54,390 nucleotides of DNA. Source: Thermoanaerobaculia bacterium (lineage in GTDB: Bacteria; Acidobacteriota; Thermoanaerobaculia; Multivoradales; J023). Numbering within the stretch: the first letter of the stretch is position 1; the number at the start of each line of letters is the position of its first letter. The notes below the pieces were generated by a model. That model had not been told where the DNA came from. It saw nothing but the letters and a program-made list of their open reading frames with translations, and did no database searches. Position numbers and translations under genes: made by a program. The stretch lies in assembly GCA_030431255.1 (NCBI GenBank), contig JAUIJL010000039.1:1-54390 (forward strand). Reading direction: 5' to 3'. Positions 26,913 through 33,764 of the stretch are shown here, in pieces.

Positions 26913-28172
26913 ATGTTGAGCCTTCCCAGAATCCATCGAGGTGTCGCCGAAATACCTGTTGTTCACGTCCGCGGGGGAACCTCGACCGGGGTCGTTCTTT
27001 CCACCGGCCATTTGCCCACGGAGAATCGACTGCGCGACGAGCTGCTGAGATTGCTCATGGGGGCTCGACCCGGGGCGTTGGCGACCCGGCAGATTTCCGG
27101 GCTCGGCCGCGGCCATCCCACCAGCAATAAAGTCTTCTTGGTGGAGAAGGCCGATGGCGACGGCGCCGATATCGAAAGCACATTGGCCCAGCTGGCCGCC
27201 GACAAGATGGAGATCGACTGGCGGGTGAGCTGCGGCAATCTGACCGCGGCCCTACCTCTTTTCGCCCTCGATCAAGGCTTGGTGGAACCCGAGGATCCGG
27301 TCACGAGAATACGGATCTTCAACACCAACACAGGCGGACGTATGCACGCGTCGGTGCGGACTCCGGGAGGCCGGCTGCCGATTCCCTCGGATACGGAAAT
27401 CCCCGGCGTAGCGGGGGCATTTCCCGGGGTCGAGCTGAGCTGGCTCGAGCCCAGTGGTCAGATCACGGGCGCGTTGCTCCCCACAGGACGCCCGGTCGAC
27501 GTGCTGGACGGGCCCGACTTGGACGGCCTCGAGGTCTCGTGCGTCGACGTCGCGGTGCCGATGGTGATCGTCAACGCCTTTGATGTCGGCAAGACCGCCG
27601 ATGAAGCTCCCCACGAGCTGGAGCTGGACGGCGATTTCATGGCGCGGCTGGGCAAGATTCGACGGGCAGCCGGTTTGGCCATGGGCCTTCGGGATCGCGA
27701 TGGACGTCCCTTGACCGGAGATGAAATCGAAGCCAGTGAAACCGTGCCCAAAATCTGCATCATTTCCCCGGGCCCGCCGAGCCCTCCTGGCTCGAGCGAG
27801 GAATTCGAAGAGGCCTCGAGTCATTTGAAGGTCCGCTATTTCACCCCTCAATCCGCCCACCGCTCCTTGGCCGTTTCCGGGGGCTCTTGCTTGGCTGCCG
27901 CGGCGCTGATCCCCGGCTCGCTGGCCCATCGGCTCAGCCGCGGCGCGCCGAGCCTCAGTGCTCGGGAATCCGAGCATTTGGTTCGAATGGCACATCCCGC
28001 CGGCGTGTTGACGGCCCGGGTACGAGCCCAGCTGCGTTTCGGCATCGCCGAAATCCATCAAGTCGGCTATACCCGTAGCGCGCAGATTCTCATCCGGGGT
28101 TATGTGCCGCTCTACGGCGCCTCCGACGACTTGATCCGGGCCGTTCACTCGATCTCCACCTCTCGCGCTTGA
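26913..28172 (+). CDS. prpF: PrpF/GalD-like isomerase (PrpF family)
   Basis: 419 residues of the PrpF family. These have a diaminopimelate-epimerase-like double-hotdog fold and act as aconitate isomerases (PrpF) or 4-oxalomesaconate tautomerases. Family blocks are visible: VVHVRGGTSTGVVL near the N-terminus, VSCGNLTAALPLFAL (cysteine-containing active-site segment), FNTNTGGRMHA and NAFDVGKT. Usual partners such as acnD or prpC are not adjacent, so the substrate is undecided and the symbol is given for family only. It appears to be leaderless. Confidence 0.85.
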   Translation: MLSLPRIHRGVAEIPVVHVRGGTSTGVVLSTGHLPTENRLRDELLRLLMGARPGALATRQISGLGRGHPTSNKVFLVEKADGDGADIESTLAQLAADKMEIDWRVSCGNLTAALPLFALDQGLVEPEDPVTRIRIFNTNTGGRMHASVRTPGGRLPIPSDTEIPGVAGAFPGVELSWLEPSGQITGALLPTGRPVDVLDGPDLDGLEVSCVDVAVPMVIVNAFDVGKTADEAPHELELDGDFMARLGKIRRAAGLAMGLRDRDGRPLTGDEIEASETVPKICIISPGPPSPPGSSEEFEEASSHLKVRYFTPQSAHRSLAVSGGSCLAAAALIPGSLAHRLSRGAPSLSARESEHLVRMAHPAGVLTARVRAQLRFGIAEIHQVGYTRSAQILIRGYVPLYGASDDLIRAVHSISTSRA

Positions 28173-28249
28173 TCTCAGGTCGGCCCCAGAGATATCGAGG
28201 AGAGGCGACGACTCTCAACCCGACGAGCTTTGCGGCTCTAATCGGGCCT

Positions 28250-28332
28250 AACTGTTTTTGTGATCAATGTCACTGGTTCGGGTGCCTGGAAGTGTGGGAG
28301 AGCTATCCTTGGCCAATCCCACAAAAACGGTT
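28250..28332 (+). other. two mutually exclusive hairpins in the prpF-roadblock gap
   Basis: AACTGTTTTTGTG (28250-28262) can pair with CACAAAAACGGTT (28320-28332) with one G-U. TGTGGGA (28293-28299) can pair with TCCCACA (28317-28323), which shares the same right arm. The two folds exclude each other. Together with the terminator-like hairpin at 28440-28471 this fills most of the 371-base gap 28173-28543, which holds no gene. Confidence 0.4.
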
Positions 28333-28439
28333 TAGATGGGGACCAATTGCTGTATAGTATCCAGCTCTAATCGACAGACCGTCCCTACTCCAACGTTATT
28401 CGCGTATGCACGTTGAGCTGGGATGCTCTGTCACGGTTG

Positions 28440-28471
28440 GGACTGGCCTCCATGAGCAGGCCCGTCCTTTT
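28440..28471 (+). terminator. terminator-like hairpin upstream of the roadblock/GTPase pair
   Basis: GGACTGGCCT (28440-28449), loop CCATGAGC, AGGCCCGTCC (28458-28467) with one mismatch, then TTTTC. It may end the prpF transcript. If transcription starts at the TATAGT-like box near 28353, it could instead act as an attenuator for the downstream pair. Confidence 0.5.
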
Positions 28472-28543
28472 CATCGGGTGTGCCGAGAAACGTTCCAGGG
28501 CTACGGCTCTTGACGACCGATCCAAAGATTCAGGAGATGCATT

Positions 28544-28906
28544 TTGAGCAACGTTAAGGAAGTCCTCGCTAAATCCATGGAGATCGAAGGCGCCATCGGC
28601 GCAGCCCTTGCCGATTACGAGAGTGGTATGTGCCTGGGTACGGCGGGTGGGCGTTCAGATTTCGATCTTGAGGTGGCGGCGGCAGGCAATTCCGAGGTCA
28701 TCCGCTCGAAGATGAAAGTGATGAACGCCCTCGGACTGGACGACCATATTGAAGACGTCTTGATCTCACTCGGCAAGGAATACCACCTCATTTTTCCCCA
28801 GGTGGGGACCTCGCTGTTCCTCTACATGGCGTTCGACCGCAAAAACGCGAACCTGGCGATGGCTCGCCATAAGCTGGGCTCCTTGGCAAAAAGTCTCGAA
28901 GTCTGA
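28544..28906 (+). CDS. Roadblock/LC7 domain protein (MglB-like)
   Basis: 120 residues, a single Roadblock/LC7 domain: IEGAIGAALADYESGMCLGT, then a central helix with NSEVIRSKMKVMNAL, and strands DVLISLGKEYHLIFPQ and TSLFLYMAFDRKNANLAMAR. Such proteins dimerise and regulate small GTPases, for example MglB acting on MglA. The start is TTG with CAGGAG seven bases before; an ATG seven bases upstream is out of frame. The GTPase gene follows after 43 bases, making a regulator-GTPase pair. Confidence 0.87.
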   Translation: MSNVKEVLAKSMEIEGAIGAALADYESGMCLGTAGGRSDFDLEVAAAGNSEVIRSKMKVMNALGLDDHIEDVLISLGKEYHLIFPQVGTSLFLYMAFDRKNANLAMARHKLGSLAKSLEV

Positions 28907-28949
28907 GGAAGGTCTACCCGTTGAATCCCTTCTTCAGATCGGTGAGCCC

Positions 28950-29723
28950 ATGGCGATTTTAGACCCGGAAACGAACAAGCTCGTTTTGCACGTCGTCTAC
29001 GACGGCGCCCCGCGCTCGGGAAAGACCGAGTCGATCCGGGCCCTGGGTCGCTTGTTGGGTCGGCCGGTCGACACTCCGCGGGAACGGGACGGGCGCACGC
29101 TATATTTCGATTGGCTCGAATATGAGGGCGGCCTCCGCTTGGGCCGCCCGATCCAATGCCGGGTGGTGGCGGTTCCGGGGCAGGCGAGGCTGGGGCGCCG
29201 CCGATCGGCGATTCTGTCCGCGGCCGACGTCGTTATTTTCGTGGTCGATTCCACTCCCGAAGGTTTCCCCGGGTCCCTGCGACAATTCAAAAATCTGCAG
29301 AGCCAGCTCGAGGCCCGTGATCGCAAGATTCCCGTTTACGTCCAGCTCAACAAGCGGGACCTCGAGGACACCTTGGATCCCTCCACGATCCTCAACAACC
29401 TCGGTGCCGGCTACAAACAGGCTCACGTCGCGACCGTAGCCACAGAAGGTAGCGGGATCCGTGAGGCCTTCGTGTTTGCGGTTGGAGAGGCTCTGCGCCA
29501 TCTCAACGAAGCCGGTGCGCTGTACAACAAAGCGAGTGAGCTCAGCACCCAAGAGATGAGCTTGCCCAAACCCGATCAGCTGGTGAAGCTCTTGGCCGAT
29601 TTGGATAACCCGGGTTTTCCAGGCGCCGAGCACTTGGAAGATGAAGACGATCCTTCGGATGACGAAGAGTCGGTCAATGCCTCAGATCAGGAAGCGGTCG
29701 CCCATACTTCTCATGCTTCCTGA
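28950..29723 (+). CDS. MglA-like small GTPase
   Basis: 257 residues. The P-loop is GAPRSGKTES, the G3 region has VPGQ where Ras-like proteins have DxxG, ADVVIFVVDST follows, and the G4 motif is NKRD. This is the MglA/Gtr-type prokaryotic small GTPase layout, associated with cell polarity, motility or envelope organisation in myxobacteria and relatives. After the G domain (about residue 190) it adds a helical segment and an acidic tail (EDEDDPSDDEE), longer than canonical MglA. The paired Roadblock gene upstream is its likely regulator. Confidence 0.87.
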   Translation: MAILDPETNKLVLHVVYDGAPRSGKTESIRALGRLLGRPVDTPRERDGRTLYFDWLEYEGGLRLGRPIQCRVVAVPGQARLGRRRSAILSAADVVIFVVDSTPEGFPGSLRQFKNLQSQLEARDRKIPVYVQLNKRDLEDTLDPSTILNNLGAGYKQAHVATVATEGSGIREAFVFAVGEALRHLNEAGALYNKASELSTQEMSLPKPDQLVKLLADLDNPGFPGAEHLEDEDDPSDDEESVNASDQEAVAHTSHAS

Positions 29724-29788
29724 GGGAGCCCTTTCCTAACCGAATCTACTGACCCGAGCCCAGCCCCACTCAGCGCGAGGCGATTTCG

Positions 29789-29831
29789 AAACGCGGAACG
29801 TCAGCTATTAGGCTGCCCTCCGCGTTTTTTC
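29789..29831 (+). terminator. terminator after the GTPase gene
   Basis: ACGCGGA (29791-29797) pairs with TCCGCGT (29819-29825), with an inner CAGC/GCTG helix, followed by TTTTTTC. This is a clear intrinsic terminator 66 bases after the stop. Confidence 0.85.
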
Positions 29832-29899
29832 ATTGAGCTGGACCCATCGCCGTGACCAGGTCTGAAAGTAGGGGAAGCCGAAGCGTAAAATATGCCGTG

Positions 29900-29928
29900 T
29901 TGACATTTTTTGAATCGAGCATTATGCT
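29900..29928 (+). promoter_or_regulatory. sigma-70-type promoter of the secreted protein gene
   Basis: A perfect -35 TTGACA (29900-29905), a 17-base AT-rich spacer and TATGCT (29923-29928). Transcription is expected near 29935, giving a leader of about 30 bases with AGGAG at 29952-29956. It is the best promoter in the window. Confidence 0.8.
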
Positions 29929-29965
29929 TATTTCACAAAGTTAATCTTCTTAGGAGACTTCGACT

Positions 29966-31054
29966 ATGCGGCTCAGCCATCAACTTTGGACCCAACCCCA
30001 AACCCGAGTATCGGCTTCTCGGGATTCTGTGAATCGTCTGACCACCGGCCTTTCTCTTCTTCTCTTGCTCGCCTTGGCTGCGACCCCCGCCGCCGCCTTC
30101 ATCGGTGATGTGAGCTTCGCCGTAAGCCCCAATGATCCGACGGCAGCAGAAGAGGTGTTGATTCAGATCTCTGGTATTTCCGTTCCCACGGCCTCTGTGG
30201 CGGAGGTGGTGGTCGACGGTCAGGTAATCACGGTGCGCATCGACGATACCTGTCTCGGGCTATGCCCAGCTGAAGGTTTTGACTTCGATGTGCTGGTGGG
30301 TCCCCTGCCCGCGGGGTCCTACGAGGTCGATGTGACCGACAATTTCGGCACCTCGGTGGCTACCACCACCCTGGACGTGAGCGTCGCCCCCCTCGACGGT
30401 CTTTTGACCCGTGCCTTTGTCGAGCCCGTGACCCCCAACGACAACGAGCATCTGCGCATTCTGGTCACCGCGGTGACCTGCGAGGGCATGGACTTGGTCT
30501 CCACGTCCGTCAACGGCAATGTCGTGGAGATCCGGGGCGTGGTGGCGAGCTCCGGATGCGGTGCTTCCGTGGCGGAGACCAGCGCCTTCTCCGCGTCGGT
30601 CGGTCCGCTGGATCCCGGCGACTACGAGGTCCGCGTGCTGCTGCAGGATTCCGCCAATCCCGACGCGGGATACCAGCTCGCGTCTACCCGCCAGGTCCGT
30701 ATCGGCGACGCCCCCGACGCCGTGGCCCTGCGTTCCGGCAGGTTCGAGGTTCGAGTCGATTGGAAAGATCACGACGGTTTGACCGGCGTGGGACGTCCCG
30801 TTCCCGGTGCCAGCGAAAGCACGACCCTGTTTTCGTTCTTTGGGCGGGATAACTGGGAGCTGATGGTGAAAGTGCTGGATGGCTGCGCGCTGAACGACCA
30901 CTTCTGGGTCTTCACTGCGGCTTCGACGGATGTGGAATACACCCTCGAAGTGACGGACACCAGCACCGGCGAGGTGCGCACTTACACCAATCAGCTCGGT
31001 CAACGGGCCCCGGCGACCACGGATGTCGAAGCGTTTGAGACGTGCTCCGAATGA
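29966..31054 (+). CDS. secreted protein with two Ig-like domains and an Acidobacteriota-type C-terminal domain
   Basis: 362 residues. An extended signal peptide (LSLLLLLALAATPAAA) is followed by two related beta-sandwich domains (FAVSPNDPTAAEEVLIQISG and EPVTPNDNEHLRILVT, each with a cysteine pair). The C-terminal domain is RFEVRVDWKDHDG, TLFSFFGRDNWELMVKVLDG, then NDHFWVFTAASTDVEYTLEV. I recognise this last domain from many exported Acidobacteriota proteins; its function is not known to me. AGGAG lies nine bases before the ATG, and a strong promoter and upstream terminator isolate the gene. Confidence 0.8.
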   Translation: MRLSHQLWTQPQTRVSASRDSVNRLTTGLSLLLLLALAATPAAAFIGDVSFAVSPNDPTAAEEVLIQISGISVPTASVAEVVVDGQVITVRIDDTCLGLCPAEGFDFDVLVGPLPAGSYEVDVTDNFGTSVATTTLDVSVAPLDGLLTRAFVEPVTPNDNEHLRILVTAVTCEGMDLVSTSVNGNVVEIRGVVASSGCGASVAETSAFSASVGPLDPGDYEVRVLLQDSANPDAGYQLASTRQVRIGDAPDAVALRSGRFEVRVDWKDHDGLTGVGRPVPGASESTTLFSFFGRDNWELMVKVLDGCALNDHFWVFTAASTDVEYTLEVTDTSTGEVRTYTNQLGQRAPATTDVEAFETCSE

Positions 31055-31162
31055 GCTTGCCCTGGACTCTTCACCAAGGTCTTACACCTTGATCCGTCAG
31101 CTAGGTGAGAGTCCGAGCGAGCCTTGCTTTGTGGTTGCCTTTTCCGGGTGCTCTCAGCGCGA

Positions 31163-32539
31163 TCACTGCTCCTCCTGATCGTGCCTTGTCCAGCCCCGGC
31201 CGCGTGTCCCATTCGAGCGCGGCCGGGGCCCTTCTTTTTCCAAGTCTCTTTCTAAGTCGTCGAAGGTGATGCGATGGGCGATAGCCATCATCAACAAAGC
31301 CATGGCCGGCACCATATAACGAAGAATCGAAAGCACCAGCGTGGTCATGGCCCAAAAATAGAGCACTATCAGGGCGATGAAGAGAGCGGCCGTTCGCTGC
31401 CTAGCGTCGCCCAGGAACAAGCTCAGAAGACCGAAGGCGGCCACCAGCAAATAGGGCAGCTGGTAAGCCATCAAATATTGCTCGAAGCGCAAGGATTCCG
31501 TGGCATACCAGGATCGCGAGGCTTGAACCCACAACATTTTCATCAAGGTGGTGCCGGAAGCGTGGTCGAGCATGAATTCCAGGGCATCGGCGGGCCCGCG
31601 GATGCTGCGGCGTTGTGCCTGGATTTGCTCCATCAAGACTTTGACGTCCGCGGGCACCTCCGGTCCGTCCCGTTCGGGTTTGGCGGCCAAGGTCAGGCCG
31701 TCGAGCAGGCTCAATCGGCCGCCGTCGCTGACGGGAATCCACTTGCCGGTCTGTCCATGGGCCCAGATTTCCCAAGGGGCCAGCACCAAGATGTTGGCGG
31801 CCAGCAAGCCGGCGATCATCCACAGCCGGTGACGGCCGGTGGAGGTGTGTTGCTCCGCACGGCCCACGAGCCACACCATCGCCAGGGGAACGGCGAGCAG
31901 CAGGGTGACGGGCCGGAAGAGGGTGGCCAAGCCCAAAAGGCCGCCGCAGGCCAGAGCCCAGGCCACGGATTGGCGCTGTTGGGCCGTGGAAAAACACCAA
32001 AAGGCGGCGAAGAGCACCACTAAGAAAGGCATCTCGCTATTCGGCTGTTTGCTCAACCACAGAAACGGCAAATAGCTGAGCCAAAGGGCCGATGCCCACC
32101 ACGCACCCGCCGGGTTGAGCCATCGGAGCGCCGTGAGGTGATGAAAGATCGCCGCCAGCACCGCCAGCAACACATTCGAGAGCACCATCCAGAAATGCCT
32201 GCTGCCGGGAAAATGATCCGCCACGCCGAAAATCGCGGCGAGAAAGAGCGGATAACCCGGGGGATAGCGCACGGCCGGCCGGCCCTCCGGGGTCTGCCAA
32301 GGATTCCCAGACAGCATGGCCTCGGCCACCGGCTCGTAAAAGGTCACGAAGTCGGCGTTTTCATTCACCCGATAGTGATCGGGCAAGACCGCCAGGAAGA
32401 GCAGCTGGCCGGCAAGGGCGACCGCCGCCACCACGACGATGCCGAGCCATAAGGGTCGATCGTCGAGCCAATCGTGCAATCGCCCGAGGGATTCGCGAGC
32501 GCTCGCCAGGGCGGGGGGCAAGGAGCGACCCTCGCTCAA
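31163..32539 (-). CDS. membrane glycosyltransferase, GT39/ArnT-like (GT-C fold)
   Basis: 458 residues with about ten hydrophobic segments. The first periplasmic loop after TM1 contains an acidic pair and the YPPGYPLFLAAIFG motif typical of dolichyl/undecaprenyl-phosphate-sugar-dependent transferases (PMT/ArnT/GT39). It probably transfers a sugar to lipid A, a protein or a glycan on the outer face of the inner membrane; the acceptor is unknown. The start is TTG overlapping the stop of the propeller gene upstream (TTGA). The 3' end of the gene overlaps a strong terminator hairpin for the opposite strand. Confidence 0.82.
   Translation of the reverse strand: MSEGRSLPPALASARESLGRLHDWLDDRPLWLGIVVVAAVALAGQLLFLAVLPDHYRVNENADFVTFYEPVAEAMLSGNPWQTPEGRPAVRYPPGYPLFLAAIFGVADHFPGSRHFWMVLSNVLLAVLAAIFHHLTALRWLNPAGAWWASALWLSYLPFLWLSKQPNSEMPFLVVLFAAFWCFSTAQQRQSVAWALACGGLLGLATLFRPVTLLLAVPLAMVWLVGRAEQHTSTGRHRLWMIAGLLAANILVLAPWEIWAHGQTGKWIPVSDGGRLSLLDGLTLAAKPERDGPEVPADVKVLMEQIQAQRRSIRGPADALEFMLDHASGTTLMKMLWVQASRSWYATESLRFEQYLMAYQLPYLLVAAFGLLSLFLGDARQRTAALFIALIVLYFWAMTTLVLSILRYMVPAMALLMMAIAHRITFDDLERDLEKEGPRPRSNGTRGRGWTRHDQEEQ
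31193..31240 (+). terminator. strong terminator for the plus strand inside the 3' end of the GT39-like gene
   Basis: GCCCCGGCCGCG (31193-31204) pairs perfectly with CGCGGCCGGGGC (31218-31229), followed by CCCTTCTTTTT. It lies 139 bases after the stop of the secreted-protein gene and within the last codons of the convergent gene. Confidence 0.8.
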
Positions 32540-33594
32540 GGCTCGGCCGACGAGGCTTCTGCTGCAGTCTGCTCAGAAACTGAATGCTCAGCTGCGTTCC
32601 GCTCAGCGGCGGTGTGCTCGGCGACGAAGGCCAATCGACTGCCGTCCGGCGAGATCGCCATGCGGGTGATGGTCTTGAAGCCGTGCTCGGTCAAATCCGC
32701 CACCGGCCACCAGCCTTCACCGCAGGCCGGGCACCAGCGGAATACCTTGGCGCCGTCGGCCATCCACAGCTTTCCGCCCGGAGACCAAGTGAAATCTTCC
32801 CGACCGTCAAAGGCGCGGATCAGCGGCGTGATCTGATCGGTTTCCACGTCGAGCTTTTGGATCCACCAGCCGTCCTTACCGTCGACGGATTTGTGCACGA
32901 AGCTGAACGCGTCTTGGGCCGGGATCTTCTTCAGCGCCCTGCCGATGTCCTTGGCCACCACCCTGCCCAAGTTGGTGCTCTGGTCGGCCCGCACCCTTTG
33001 CAGCTCGTGGGGCTCAGCCAGAACGAAGAGCACCAGCTCGTCGTCGCACCAGGCGTGGTACCCCACGGGTTGCACGCGGTCGAGAATTCGCGACGGTTTC
33101 TTTCCGTCGAGGGGCATGCGCCAGAGCTTTTGGCTGCCGTCCCCTTCGACTCGGATCACCGAAAGGGCGTTTTCTCCGGGAATCAAGGTCGGCGAATACT
33201 CACTCTCCACGGTCTCGAAGACCGGACCGGGCTCGCTGTGCTTGGCGTCGCCCTGCAGCTCAATGCGCCAAATATCGGTCTGAGACGACTCGCCGGATCG
33301 TGTTTCGCGGGTGTAGTAGAGCACCGAGCCGTCGGCGGAGAAGGCGGGTTGGTTGTCGTAGGCCTCCCTTGCGGTCAGGTTGCGAACATCCTCCAGGCCG
33401 AGCCCATCTTCGGTGACGATGATCGACGCCAAATAGATGTCGGTGGCGTCTTGGGCAGGGCTCGGCGCGGGAAAGATCGTCCAGCACATGACGACGGCGA
33501 CGGCTATCGCCAAACGGATTCGCCCGTTTAGGAAGACGGTAGCTCGGGAGACGGCAGCTCTAGACACGGCGGAAGCTGAATGCTTGTGATGCAC
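32536..33594 (-). CDS. exported TolB/PD40-like beta-propeller protein
   Basis: 352 residues. A signal anchor or peptide (IRLAIAVAVVMCWTIFPAPSPAQ) is followed by WD40-like PD40 repeats: AYDNQPAFSADGSVLYYTR, VESEYSPTLIPGENALSV, and MAISPDGSRLAFVAE. A small CPAC pair lies near the end. The last 28 residues are low-complexity with a repeated AAE/SE pattern. The start is GTG with GAGGA seven bases before. It overlaps the GT39-like gene by TTGA, so the two are coupled. The function is unknown; such propellers often work as binding scaffolds. Confidence 0.8.
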   Translation of the reverse strand: MHHKHSASAVSRAAVSRATVFLNGRIRLAIAVAVVMCWTIFPAPSPAQDATDIYLASIIVTEDGLGLEDVRNLTAREAYDNQPAFSADGSVLYYTRETRSGESSQTDIWRIELQGDAKHSEPGPVFETVESEYSPTLIPGENALSVIRVEGDGSQKLWRMPLDGKKPSRILDRVQPVGYHAWCDDELVLFVLAEPHELQRVRADQSTNLGRVVAKDIGRALKKIPAQDAFSFVHKSVDGKDGWWIQKLDVETDQITPLIRAFDGREDFTWSPGGKLWMADGAKVFRWCPACGEGWWPVADLTEHGFKTITRMAISPDGSRLAFVAEHTAAERNAAEHSVSEQTAAEASSAEP

Positions 33595-33764
33595 GGTTGG
33601 ATCCTCATTGGGTTGGGTGAGAGGATTTTTTCACAACCCGAGCCGACGAGGCGGATGTGACGTCGAGGTGCGGAATCCAGGCGTTAGAATGTGGCTTTCC
33701 GAGCACTGTTCTTTTTTCCAATCGCTTTTTCCAGTCGCCGACGACAACGCTTCGAGGAGTTTCC

